Part shown: positions 1-6,156 of the stretch, in pieces
Layout: the number at the start of each line of letters is the position of its first letter
How positions within the stretch are numbered: the stretch's first letter is position 1
Source: an uncultured Streptococcus sp.
GTDB lineage: Bacteria; Bacillota; Bacilli; Lactobacillales; Aerococcaceae
DNA: 6,156 nt
Assembly: GCA_916049935.1 (NCBI GenBank)
Contig: CAJZJI010000050.1
Coordinates: 1-6,156, forward strand
Direction of reading: 5' to 3'
Notes under the pieces: generated by a model
Databases searched by the model: none
What the model was told of the DNA's origin: nothing
Seen by the model: only the letters and a program-made list of their open reading frames with translations
Program-made: the position numbers and the translations under genes

Positions 1-876
1 GATCCTGAAAAAGTAAAACAATGGTTACCAGTTGATTTATATATTGGTGGTGCAGAGCATGCCGTTCTTCACTTACTATATGCTCGTTTCTGGTATAAAG
101 TGTTATACGATTTAGGCGTTGTTCCAAACAAAGAACCATTCCAAAAATTATTTAATCAAGGAATGATTCTTGGTGAAGGTAACGAGAAAATGTCTAAATC
201 AAAAGGGAATGTTGTAAACCCTGACGATGTTGTTCGCGAATATGGTGCGGATACATTACGTGTTTATGAAATGTTCATGGGACCACTTGACGCATCGATT
301 GCTTGGAGTGAAAAAGGACTTGAGGGTAGCCGTAAGTTCTTAGACCGCTTCTGGAGATTGATGATTGACGACAATGGTAAGATGCGTGACCGTATCACAA
401 AACTAAATGATGGTAAATTGGATAAAGTGTACCATCAAACAGTGAAGAAAGTGACAGAAGACTACGAAGAGTTGCATTTCAACACTGCAATTTCTCAAAT
501 GATGATTTTCGTCAACGAAGCTTACAAAGCAGATGCTTTACCATTCGAATATATGAAAGGTCTTGTACAGTTGATTGCACCATTAGCCCCACATATGGCT
601 GAAGAAATCTGGAGTAAATTCGGATTCACAGAATCAATTAGCTACGAACCATGGCCAACTTACGATGAATCTAAATTAGTAGAAGACGAAGTAGAAGTGA
701 TTTTCCAAGTCAATGGAAAAATTAAAGCACGCGTAATGGTTCCAACAAACGCTGACGCTGCAACTCTTGAAGCGCTTGCCAAAGAGCATGATTCAGTGAA
801 ATTTGCAATCGAAGGAAAAACAATCCGCAAAGTGATCGCTGTTCCAGGACGTTTAGTAAACATCGTTGCGAACTAA
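1..876 (+). CDS. leuS: Leucyl-tRNA synthetase, C-terminal part (5' end outside window)
   Basis: This cytoplasmic class I synthetase attaches leucine to tRNA-Leu. The frame is open from base 1, and 291 residues remain of a protein normally about 800 long. The fragment begins in the catalytic domain with the conserved block [16 protein letters not shown] (about residues 16-31). The KMSKS ATP-binding loop follows at residues 63-67 (bases 187-201). Next comes the helical anticodon-binding domain (about residues 110-225, starting near [10 protein letters not shown]). The small C-terminal domain that contacts the tRNA ends in [18 protein letters not shown] at base 100 is internal, because conserved LeuRS sequence continues upstream of it. 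The N-terminal HIGH motif, the editing domain and any T-box leader lie outside the window. The desulfurase gene starts 22 nt downstream with no terminator between, so the genes are probably co-transcribed. Identification is secure. Confidence 0.98.
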   Translation, partial: DPEKVKQWLPVDLYIGGAEHAVLHLLYARFWYKVLYDLGVVPNKEPFQKLFNQGMILGEGNEKMSKSKGNVVNPDDVVREYGADTLRVYEMFMGPLDASIAWSEKGLEGSRKFLDRFWRLMIDDNGKMRDRITKLNDGKLDKVYHQTVKKVTEDYEELHFNTAISQMMIFVNEAYKADALPFEYMKGLVQLIAPLAPHMAEEIWSKFGFTESISYEPWPTYDESKLVEDEVEVIFQVNGKIKARVMVPTNADAATLEALAKEHDSVKFAIEGKTIRKVIAVPGRLVNIVAN

Positions 877-898
877 TGGAATTTGAAAGGATAGTAGA

Positions 899-2023
899 AT
901 GATTTATTTTGATAATGCAGCAACAACGAAAATTTATGATGATGCATTAACGAGCTATGTTCAAGTTAGCCAAAAGTTCTTCGGAAATCCATCGAGCTTA
1001 CACCAATTAGGAGTCGATGCCTTTCAAGTGTTGACCAAAGCTAGAGCACAAGTAGCTAGTTTATTATCAGTTCAACCTGAGGAGATTTTCTTCACCTCAG
1101 GCGGAACTGAATCGAATAACTGGGCGATTAAAGGAACAGCTCTAGAAAAATCTGTATTTGGGAAGCATATCATTACAACAAAGATTGAACATCCTTCAGT
1201 CATTCAAACGTGTAAGCAATTAGAACGATTTGGGTTTGAAGTAACGTACTTAGATGTCGATTCTAATGGGATTGTAAATGTAGACCAATTAAAAGAGAGC
1301 CTTCGTAAAGATACGATTCTAGTAAGTGTGATGGCTGTTAATAATGAAGTTGGAGCAGTTCAACCGATTGCTGAAATTGCTAAAGTACTTGAGGAATATC
1401 CATCGATTCACTTTCATGTGGACGCTGTTCAGGCAGTGGAACGCGCAAGTCAGCTCCTTGCCATTGGACGTATTGACTTATTGAGCCTTTCTGCACATAA
1501 ATTCCATGGACCACGAGGCGTTGGGATTATGTATAAGAAATTTGGACGTAAGATTCAAGCGCTCTTAACAGGTGGCGGACAAGAAAAAGGGGAACGTAGT
1601 ACAACGGAAAACCTTCCAGGAATTGTAGCTACAACAAAAGCTCTGCGAATGGCTTTAGAAGAAGAGTCAGTTACGGGGGAACTTCGTAGTCAATTATGGA
1701 AAGAGTTAGCAACAAAATCTGAAATTCGCATCTTCTCGCCGGAAGATGGAGCAAGTCATGTATTATGCTTTGCCATTAAAGGCGTTCGTGGAGAAGTGGT
1801 TGTTCATGCTTTTGAAAATCATGGCATTTATATTTCTACGACTTCTGCTTGTTCAAGTAAAAAAGTAGATTCATCAAGCACTCTTTATGCGATGGATGTT
1901 CCAACTGAATGGGCAACAGGTGCCGTTCGTGTAAGCTTCTCAAACGACAACACAAAAGAAGAAGTCGAACAGTTTATCAATGTTCTGCATCAGTTAATGA
2001 AACAATTTTCGTTTTTAAAATAA
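899..2023 (+). CDS. Cysteine desulfurase (NifS/IscS family, NifZ-like partner of ThiI)
   Basis: This PLP enzyme removes sulfur from L-cysteine, giving alanine and an enzyme persulfide that is passed to acceptor proteins. The 374 residues fit the family (about 380-400). Visible motifs are YFDNAATT at the N-terminus, SGGTESNN at 67-74 (PLP phosphate region), the PLP-stacking His98 in KIEHPS, Asp175 and Gln178 in HVDAVQA, the Schiff-base Lys201 in SAHKFHGP, and the persulfide-forming Cys318 in TSACSSKK. A ribosome binding site GAAAGG (885-890) lies 8 nt before the ATG. thiI begins 13 nt after its stop, as in the nifZ-thiI pair of Bacillus subtilis. By that analogy it probably feeds ThiI rather than acting as a general Fe-S cluster enzyme, and no iscU-like scaffold gene is seen nearby. 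The pairing with ThiI is inferred from gene order; the enzyme class is clear from the residues. Confidence 0.95.
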   Translation: MIYFDNAATTKIYDDALTSYVQVSQKFFGNPSSLHQLGVDAFQVLTKARAQVASLLSVQPEEIFFTSGGTESNNWAIKGTALEKSVFGKHIITTKIEHPSVIQTCKQLERFGFEVTYLDVDSNGIVNVDQLKESLRKDTILVSVMAVNNEVGAVQPIAEIAKVLEEYPSIHFHVDAVQAVERASQLLAIGRIDLLSLSAHKFHGPRGVGIMYKKFGRKIQALLTGGGQEKGERSTTENLPGIVATTKALRMALEEESVTGELRSQLWKELATKSEIRIFSPEDGASHVLCFAIKGVRGEVVVHAFENHGIYISTTSACSSKKVDSSSTLYAMDVPTEWATGAVRVSFSNDNTKEEVEQFINVLHQLMKQFSFLK

Positions 2024-2030
2024 AAGGAGG
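2023..2030 (+). promoter_or_regulatory. Ribosome binding site fixing the TTG start of thiI
   Basis: AAAGGAGG is nearly a perfect complement to the 16S rRNA 3' end and lies 6 nt before TTG 2037. Its first base is the last base of the desulfurase stop codon (TAA, 2021-2023). A ribosome ending the upstream gene would therefore sit on this site, which suggests coupled translation. The strong site may make up for the weak TTG start codon. Confidence 0.85.
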
Positions 2031-2036
2031 AAACCT

Positions 2037-3254
2037 TTGAAAACTAGAATTTTGATTCGCTATGGTGAACTTTCTACAAAGGGTAGAAACAAAAAAATGT
2101 TCACTCAAAAATTAGCGTCAAATATTAAAAAAGCCTTAGTAGACTTTCCTCAGGTAAAGGTGATTCCTGATTATGACTTTATGTATTTAGATTTACATGA
2201 AGCGCCTGAAGAAGCAGTCATCGAAAAGGTAAAACCAATTTTTGGGATTCAATCTATTTCGCCAGTATATATTGTTGAAAAAGATATGGAAGTGGCTAAA
2301 AAAGTTGTTCTCGACTTATTAAGCCAAGAAGATCTTGAAGGAAAAACATTTAAGATTATGACAAGACGATCGGATCACACATTCGAGATGGATACGAATC
2401 AAATCAACTTGTTTTTAGGGGATGCTGTTCTTGAAGCATTTCCAGACATCAAGGTTCAATTAAAACAACCAGATATTACGGTACGTATTGATGTGCGACG
2501 TGAACACTTAATGGTGAGTCTGAAGACAATCCAAGGGGCAGGAGGACTTCCTGTTGGAACAAGTGGTCGTGTGATGCTGATGCTATCTGGCGGGATTGAT
2601 TCGCCGGTAGCAGGATATCTTGCGATGAAACGTGGAATGGAAATTCAATGCGTGCACTTTGCAAGCCCACCGTATACTAGCCCACAAGCGTTAGAGAAAA
2701 CAAAACTCTTAGCAGCTAAAATTGCTCGGTTTGGTGGAAGTATTCAATTCTTAACGGTACCTTTTTCAAGAATTCAAGAGGAAATCAAGAAGAGTGTGCC
2801 GGAAGCGTATTTAATGACAATTATGCGTCGTTTCATGCTTCGTATTACGGATCAACTTAGAGAAAATGCACGTGCTCTTGCGATTGCCAATGGGGAATCA
2901 GTGGGGCAAGTGGCTTCTCAAACATTAGATAGCATGGTGGCGATTAATGATGTTACAAATACACCAATTATTCGTCCAGTAGCTACAATGGATAAACTCG
3001 ATATTATTAAAGTAGCTGAAGAAATTGATACATTCGAGTTATCGATTCAACCGTTTGAGGATTGTTGTACGGTGTTTGCACCGCCAAGTCCAAAGACAAA
3101 ACCGAAACTGGAGAAGGCTCGCCAATATGAAGCACGTCTTGATGTGGAAGGGTTAATTAAAGAGGCTGTAGAGGGGACAGTGATTGAAGAAATTACTGCA
3201 AACTATACAACTCCAGTAGAAACAGCAAGTCAAGAGATTGACGATTTATTTTAA
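2037..3254 (+). CDS. thiI: tRNA 4-thiouridine synthase / thiamine thiazole sulfurtransferase ThiI (no rhodanese domain)
   Basis: ThiI uses ATP to adenylate uridine 8 of tRNA, then replaces the oxygen with sulfur to give 4-thiouridine; in many bacteria it also supplies sulfur for the thiamine thiazole. The 405 residues comprise an N-terminal ferredoxin-like domain (about 1-65), a THUMP RNA-binding domain (about 65-165) and a PP-loop ATPase domain with SGGIDSP at 184-190. Cys343 in EDCCTV aligns with the catalytic Cys344 of the E. coli enzyme. The C-terminal rhodanese domain of E. coli ThiI (482 residues) is absent, as in Bacillus, where the neighbouring desulfurase donates sulfur directly. The only cysteines are 205, 343 and 344. 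The start is TTG at 2037: the family N-terminus [19 protein letters not shown] begins here, and a strong AAAGGAGG lies 6 nt upstream. The first in-frame ATG, at 2097, would remove that conserved segment. A terminator follows the stop. Confidence 0.96.
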   Translation: MKTRILIRYGELSTKGRNKKMFTQKLASNIKKALVDFPQVKVIPDYDFMYLDLHEAPEEAVIEKVKPIFGIQSISPVYIVEKDMEVAKKVVLDLLSQEDLEGKTFKIMTRRSDHTFEMDTNQINLFLGDAVLEAFPDIKVQLKQPDITVRIDVRREHLMVSLKTIQGAGGLPVGTSGRVMLMLSGGIDSPVAGYLAMKRGMEIQCVHFASPPYTSPQALEKTKLLAAKIARFGGSIQFLTVPFSRIQEEIKKSVPEAYLMTIMRRFMLRITDQLRENARALAIANGESVGQVASQTLDSMVAINDVTNTPIIRPVATMDKLDIIKVAEEIDTFELSIQPFEDCCTVFAPPSPKTKPKLEKARQYEARLDVEGLIKEAVEGTVIEEITANYTTPVETASQEIDDLF

Positions 3255-3263
3255 GATAAAAAG

Positions 3264-3300
3264 AAGCGATGCTATTCCGTTTGGAGTAGCATCGCTTTTT
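3264..3300. terminator. Bidirectional intrinsic terminator between convergent thiI and amidase genes
   Basis: The left arm, 3264-3278 (AAGCGATGCTATTCC), pairs with the right arm, 3283-3297 (GGAGTAGCATCGCTT), around a 4-nt loop GTTT. This gives a 15-bp stem with a single G-U pair on the + transcript. On the + strand it runs into TTTTT and then GTTGTTTT. Read on the - strand it is followed by TTCTTTTTAT. It starts 9 nt after the thiI stop and lies about 10 nt past the amidase stop, so one hairpin probably ends both transcripts. Confidence 0.93.
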
Positions 3301-3306
3301 GTTGTT

Positions 3307-4722
3307 TTATTGGAAGTATTCTTTAAGAGCATTTGCAATACTTTTTGCGATGTTTTGTTGATATTCTTCAGAAGAAATCACTTTGTTATCGCCTTGGTTA
3401 TTTAAGTATCCAAGTTCTAAAAGAATCGATGGACGAGCATTATCACGAAGAACCATGAAGTTTTGGAATCTGCTTCCTTGGTTTTTTAATGGTAGGTTTC
3501 GAGATAAATATTTATTCACTGTCTGACTGAGACTTTCGCTCTTATCACTATAGTAGTAGGCTGTTGTTCCACTTGCGCTATCATCTTCAGACGAGTCGAA
3601 GTGAATACTAATAAATGCATTTGCATTATTTTTATTACTAATTTCAGCACGTTCAGCAAGTGAAACAGAAGTGTCGCTTGTTCTAGTTAAGATAACTTTT
3701 GCTCCCATTGCTTCGAGTTCTTTCTTCACAAGTAGAGCAGTTGTTAATGTATGGTCTGCTTCGTGTTTTTCACTGAAGTTTACAACAGCACCTGGATCTT
3801 CACCACCGTGCCCTGGATCGATGACAATTGTTGCATTCTTAATCCCTTGAGGAATCGTTTCATCCGTTTCGATTCCAGCAAAGTTTGTAGTTACTAGCCA
3901 GTAAGGAATATATCCGTATTTTCCATTACCAACAGATACTTTATAAAAATCGCCTTCGCGGTCTTCATACACAAATTGTGTTCCTTTATCTACCGTACCG
4001 ATTAATTCGGAAGTGACGTTGGAAGCTGAGTAAATAGGTGTTTCTTTTAGTTTTGTAACAAACATCTTATTCGAGTCAATGGTTGTTGGAAGACCAGCTT
4101 GTTTGTTGAGAATTTCTTGAATCAATTCAATCGCGTAGTTTGTAGAGTCGCTATCCACATAACCTTCTTTATCAAAGTAACGAACTTTTAAGACTTTATC
4201 GTTCAATTCTTCAATGAGGTAGAAGAGTTCACCATTAGGAATTGATAAGAGAACTTTCGAATTTTCATCCTGTGTTTCGCGTAATTTCAATCCGCCAGAA
4301 GCATATCCTTTCATCATCGTAGTAAGAAGGATATCTTTATCCTCGATATAGGCTACTTGATCGTCATATTGAACTTGAATCCAACCGTTATCGAGTTTAT
4401 GCAAGGCCAGCAAGTATTGGTTTTTCGTAATTTCACCAACTGGAATGCCTTTAGCATCCATCGTATGGTATACCTTTAACGCCTTATCGCTTGTATTGAC
4501 TGCGAATTCTACAATTTTATTTTTAACCACTGTAGATGTTTGAGTAGCCGTATTGCCACTATTCGTATCCGTATTTGCTTGGTGCGTATTTGCTTGCGGT
4601 TTTATTGTTGAACTTTCACTTACTAATGGATATGCGATGATCCACAGAAGTAGAAGAGAAACAAGAAAGCCCAGCAGTTGCTGTATATTTTTCTTCTTAA
4701 AGAATTTCAGTAATGAATCCAT
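3307..4722 (-). CDS. N-acetylmuramoyl-L-alanine amidase (Amidase_3) with N-terminal membrane segment and three SH3b-like domains
   Basis: This extracytoplasmic zinc hydrolase cuts the bond between N-acetylmuramic acid and L-alanine in peptidoglycan. The 471 residues begin with a lysine-rich stretch and one hydrophobic segment (about 14-34). No clear signal peptidase site follows, so the protein may stay anchored. A Thr/Asn/Gln-rich linker (about 35-67) comes next. Three SH3b-like repeats follow at about 70-133, 140-192 and 219-279; these usually bind cell wall. The Amidase_3 domain (about 297-471) has its metal and catalytic residues: His305 in DPGHGG, Glu321 in HEADHTL, His374 in SIHFDSS and Glu436 in LLELGYL. 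AAGGAG (complement of 4728-4733) lies 5 nt before the ATG. The gene stands alone, convergent with thiI and divergent from nfo. Likely roles are wall turnover or cell separation, but the sequence does not show which. No symbol is assigned because several paralogues share this layout. Confidence 0.93.
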   Translation of the reverse strand: MDSLLKFFKKKNIQQLLGFLVSLLLLWIIAYPLVSESSTIKPQANTHQANTDTNSGNTATQTSTVVKNKIVEFAVNTSDKALKVYHTMDAKGIPVGEITKNQYLLALHKLDNGWIQVQYDDQVAYIEDKDILLTTMMKGYASGGLKLRETQDENSKVLLSIPNGELFYLIEELNDKVLKVRYFDKEGYVDSDSTNYAIELIQEILNKQAGLPTTIDSNKMFVTKLKETPIYSASNVTSELIGTVDKGTQFVYEDREGDFYKVSVGNGKYGYIPYWLVTTNFAGIETDETIPQGIKNATIVIDPGHGGEDPGAVVNFSEKHEADHTLTTALLVKKELEAMGAKVILTRTSDTSVSLAERAEISNKNNANAFISIHFDSSEDDSASGTTAYYYSDKSESLSQTVNKYLSRNLPLKNQGSRFQNFMVLRDNARPSILLELGYLNNQGDNKVISSEEYQQNIAKSIANALKEYFQ

Positions 4723-4755
4723 AAGGGCTCCTTTTTATTTGTATATTTCCTCCTT

Positions 4756-4784
4756 ATTATACCAATAAAAGCGCTATTTGTGTA
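4756..4784 (-). promoter_or_regulatory. Extended -10 promoter for the amidase gene
   Basis: Read on the - strand, TGGTATAAT (complement of 4756-4764) is a perfect -10 box with the TGn extension. A weaker -35-like TACACA (complement of 4779-4784) lies 17 nt upstream. Transcription would begin near 4748-4750, giving a leader of about 26 nt that contains the AAGGAG ribosome binding site. This pattern fits the housekeeping sigma factor. Confidence 0.72.
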
Positions 4785-4795
4785 TAAAAAATAGC
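4773..4795. repeat. 7-bp inverted repeat in the divergent spacer
   Basis: GCTATTT (4773-4779) and AAATAGC (4789-4795) are perfect inverted copies separated by 9 nt. The repeat covers the -35 region of the predicted amidase promoter and lies just upstream of the predicted nfo promoter. No U-tract follows that would make it a convincing terminator. It could be a binding site for a dimeric regulator, but no regulator is indicated by the sequence. Confidence 0.5.
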
Positions 4796-4802
4796 TTACA
4801 GC

Positions 4803-4832
4803 TTGATTGCAGAAGAATTATTTTAGTAAAAT
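4803..4832 (+). promoter_or_regulatory. Predicted promoter for nfo and the downstream regulator gene
   Basis: A -35-like TTGATT (4803-4808) and a -10-like TAAAAT (4827-4832) are 18 nt apart. Each departs from consensus, and a shifted reading (TTGCAG 4807-4812 with AATAAT 4830-4835, 17 nt apart) is also possible. A transcript from here would have a leader of roughly 25 nt before the nfo start. The -10 box falls inside a perfect palindrome listed separately. Confidence 0.45.
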
Positions 4833-4835
4833 AAT
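4817..4835. promoter_or_regulatory. Perfect 9-1-9 palindrome, candidate operator over the nfo-zur -10 box
   Basis: ATTATTTTAGTAAAATAAT is a perfect inverted repeat with 9-bp arms around a single G at 4826. The geometry matches Fur-family boxes (classic 19-bp Fur box 9-1-9; Bacillus Fur, PerR and Zur boxes 7-1-7), and a Fur-family gene is the second gene of this operon. The inner bases (TTTTA-G-TAAAA) do not match the Bacillus consensus xxxTAAT-N-ATTAxxx. The operator role is therefore inferred from symmetry and position. Being all A/T except the centre, it has some chance of arising by base composition. Confidence 0.45.
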
Positions 4836-4854
4836 AGAGAATAATGAAATATTT

Positions 4855-4859
4855 GGAGG
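4855..4859 (+). promoter_or_regulatory. Ribosome binding site deciding the nfo start
   Basis: GGAGG directly abuts an ATG at 4860, leaving no spacer, so that ATG is a poor start. The next in-frame ATG, at 4866, is 6 nt away, the usual distance. It also gives the family-typical N-terminus [12 protein letters not shown]. Confidence 0.85.
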
Positions 4860-4865
4860 ATGATT

Positions 4866-5768
4866 ATGTTAATTGGGTCTCACGTTTCGATGAGCGGAAA
4901 AGAAATGCTCTTGAATTCAGCAAAGGAAGCAGCAAGCTATAACGCAAATGTCATGATGGTTTATACAGGTGCTCCGCAAAACACAAGAAGAAAACCAATT
5001 GAAGAGTTAAATGTTGAAGCTGGGAAACAGTACATGAAAGAACATGGCATTGAAGAAGTTGTTGTCCATGCGCCTTATATTATTAACTTAGCCAACACTA
5101 CAAAAGAAGGCTATATTGATTTTGCAATCGAATTTTTAAAAGAAGAGTTGAAACGTGCAGAAGCGGTAGGCGCTACTCAGGTCGTTCTTCATCCAGGTTC
5201 TCACGTAGGAGCTGGTGTTGATGTTGGTTTAAATCAAATCATCTACGGATTAAACCAAGTTTTAACGAAAGACCAAAAAGTTCAAATCGCATTAGAAACA
5301 ATGGCAGGTAAAGGGACAGAGCTAGCTCGTACATTCGAAGAATTAGCGCGTATTATCGACGGTGTGACGTATAATGAACATTTATCCGTAACGTTTGATA
5401 CATGTCACGTTCACGATGCAGGGTACGATATTAAACATGATTTATCAGGCGTATTAACTCACTTTGATAAAACAGTCGGTCTTGATCGCATTAAAGTACT
5501 CCATGTAAATGATTCAAAAAATCCAGTCGGAGCGCATAAAGATAGACATGAAAATTTCGGTTTTGGAGAAATCGGATTTGAAGCGCTCATGAACGTTATC
5601 AATGTCCCGGAGTTTAAAGAACTTCCAAAAATTCTTGAAACACCATGGATTAAAGTAGAAGATAAAGTTCAAATTGCCCCATACAAAAAGGAAATCGAAA
5701 TGATTCGTTCTGGAAAATTCGATTCGCAATGGATTGAAGAGTTATTAAACGAAGAAAGAGGGAAATAA
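4866..5768 (+). CDS. nfo: Endonuclease IV (AP endonuclease, deoxyribonuclease IV)
   Basis: This cytoplasmic base-excision-repair enzyme cuts DNA 5' to abasic sites and clears blocked 3' ends using a trinuclear zinc centre. From ATG 4866 the protein has 300 residues, slightly longer than E. coli Nfo (285). It is a single TIM-barrel domain that opens with [10 protein letters not shown]. All nine zinc ligands of the family can be placed: His68 (VVHAPY), His109 (LHPGSH), Glu144 (LETMAGKG), Asp178 and His181 (FDTCHVH), His213 (LHVNDS), Asp226 and His228 (HKDRHE), and Glu258 (LETPW). The upstream ATG at 4860 is rejected because it touches the ribosome binding site. The next gene starts one base after the stop, so the two are almost certainly co-transcribed and perhaps translationally coupled. 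A zinc enzyme beside a zinc-type regulator fits the nfo-zur neighbourhood I recall from other Firmicutes. Confidence 0.97.
   Translation: MLIGSHVSMSGKEMLLNSAKEAASYNANVMMVYTGAPQNTRRKPIEELNVEAGKQYMKEHGIEEVVVHAPYIINLANTTKEGYIDFAIEFLKEELKRAEAVGATQVVLHPGSHVGAGVDVGLNQIIYGLNQVLTKDQKVQIALETMAGKGTELARTFEELARIIDGVTYNEHLSVTFDTCHVHDAGYDIKHDLSGVLTHFDKTVGLDRIKVLHVNDSKNPVGAHKDRHENFGFGEIGFEALMNVINVPEFKELPKILETPWIKVEDKVQIAPYKKEIEMIRSGKFDSQWIEELLNEERGK
5758..5762 (+). promoter_or_regulatory. Ribosome binding site of the Fur-family gene, inside the nfo 3' end
   Basis: GAGGG lies 7 nt before ATG 5770 and within the last codons of nfo. The nfo stop TAA (5766-5768) falls between this site and the start codon, an arrangement that favours coupled translation. 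Confidence 0.7.
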
Positions 5769-5769
5769 T

Positions 5770-6156
5770 ATGCATACGCACGATCATTGCTGTGGTCACG
5801 AACATTGTGATCATAAAGAACATCATCATCATAACCATTCCCATAATCATGTGGAAGAGGCATTAGAAATTTTAAAAGAAGCGGGTTATAAACATACGAA
5901 TAAACGTCAACGTCTTGTTGAAATTTTAAATGATGCCAACCGTTACTTATCAGCAAAACAAGTGCAAGAATTAATTGCACCTGAATTCCCGCAATTAAGT
6001 TATGATACGATTTATCGTAATTTATATACTTTTGTACAATTAAATATTTTAGAAGAGACAGAACTGAACGGAGAAAAATTATTTAGATTCCGTTGTCAAA
6101 ATCATGGCCATCATCATCATTTCATTTGCGAAAAATGTGGTAGCACAAGAGAGATT
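5770..6156 (+). CDS. zur: Fur-family metalloregulator, probably Zur, with His-rich N-terminus (3' end outside window)
   Basis: The frame is open for 129 residues to the last base; the family is usually about 140-160 long. Residues 1-27 are an unusual metal-binding-type tail with 13 His and 3 Cys. The Fur-type winged-helix DNA-binding domain follows (about 28-107), including GYKHTNKRQRLVEIL and the recognition helix region SYDTIYRNLYTF. The dimerisation/metal domain begins with Cys109, a His cluster (112, 114-117) and the structural zinc pair Cys120-x2-Cys123. The second CxxC pair would lie beyond the window. A Cys just before the His cluster resembles, from memory, the sensing site of Bacillus Zur and differs from PerR and Fur. 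Following nfo also supports Zur. Known Zur proteins repress zinc uptake genes when zinc is sufficient. PerR or Fur remain possible: family call about 0.97, Zur call about 0.75. Confidence 0.85.
   Translation, partial: MHTHDHCCGHEHCDHKEHHHHNHSHNHVEEALEILKEAGYKHTNKRQRLVEILNDANRYLSAKQVQELIAPEFPQLSYDTIYRNLYTFVQLNILEETELNGEKLFRFRCQNHGHHHHFICEKCGSTREI

Noticed and set aside
100..102. GTG as a possible start of a 258-residue protein
   Set aside because: The same frame is open from base 1 and encodes conserved LeuRS catalytic sequence upstream, so this is an internal valine codon.
660..863. Minus-strand open frame opposite leuS
   Set aside because: It lies fully within the conserved C-terminal LeuRS coding sequence on the other strand and shows no recognisable protein features.
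877..898. Possible terminator or promoter between leuS and the desulfurase gene
   Set aside because: The 22 nt contain only a ribosome binding site; no inverted repeat, U-tract or promoter-like pair was seen.
2476..2670. Minus-strand open frame opposite thiI
   Set aside because: It overlaps the conserved PP-loop region of ThiI and resembles no known protein.
4749..4755. A second AAGGAGG on the minus strand, upstream of the amidase ribosome binding site
   Set aside because: No ATG, GTG or TTG follows at a usable distance, and it lies between the -10 box and the predicted transcription start, so it is probably not fully in the mRNA.
4553..4768. Plus-strand open frame opposite the amidase N-terminus, with a hydrophobic stretch
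   Set aside because: It mirrors the amidase membrane segment and linker coding region and runs across the amidase promoter; no good ribosome binding site was seen.
5819..5848. CAT-rich run as a microsatellite or CRISPR-like repeat
   Set aside because: It encodes the in-frame His-rich tail, is interrupted by other codons, and has no repeat-spacer organisation.
5514..5980. Several minus-strand open frames opposite nfo and zur, one Met-rich
   Set aside because: They are antisense to strongly conserved coding sequence. The Met-rich run is simply the complement of the CAT histidine codons in the regulator tail.

Overview
The window is AT-rich DNA from a low-GC Gram-positive bacterium. The evidence is strong AAGGAGG-type ribosome binding sites, one TTG start, a cysteine desulfurase–ThiI pair in which ThiI lacks the rhodanese domain, an SH3b/Amidase_3 wall hydrolase, and endonuclease IV next to a Zur-type regulator. 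The protein sequences look most like Lactobacillales; a Carnobacteriaceae-like organism is my low-confidence guess. Almost every base is coding, and I see no mobile element, CRISPR array, rRNA or tRNA gene.

Left block (1-3254, + strand): the 3' third of leuS (leucyl-tRNA synthetase), then a NifS/IscS-type cysteine desulfurase, then thiI. The gaps are 22 and 13 nt, each holds a ribosome binding site, and neither holds a terminator, so the three are probably co-transcribed. The desulfurase supplies persulfide sulfur and ThiI uses it to make 4-thiouridine in tRNA and probably thiazole sulfur for thiamine. LeuRS charges tRNA, so the block has a tRNA theme. A hairpin with U-tracts on both sides (3264-3300) closes it and also serves the converging gene on the other strand.

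Middle (3307-4722, - strand): a membrane-anchored or secreted N-acetylmuramoyl-L-alanine amidase with three SH3b-like modules and a complete zinc site. It has its own extended -10 promoter in the divergent spacer.

Right block (4866-6156, + strand): endonuclease IV (nfo), then, after one base, a Fur-family regulator cut by the window edge, best read as the zinc regulator Zur. It has a striking His/Cys-rich N-terminus. The 143-nt divergent spacer holds promoters in both directions, a perfect 9-1-9 palindrome lying on the predicted nfo-zur -10 box, and a 7-bp inverted repeat that touches the amidase -35 region.

Most of the window is conserved housekeeping sequence, and I do not claim a new system. 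The best leads are the palindromic candidate operator in front of nfo-zur, the His-rich extension of the regulator, and the adjacent cysteine pair in the rhodanese-less ThiI.
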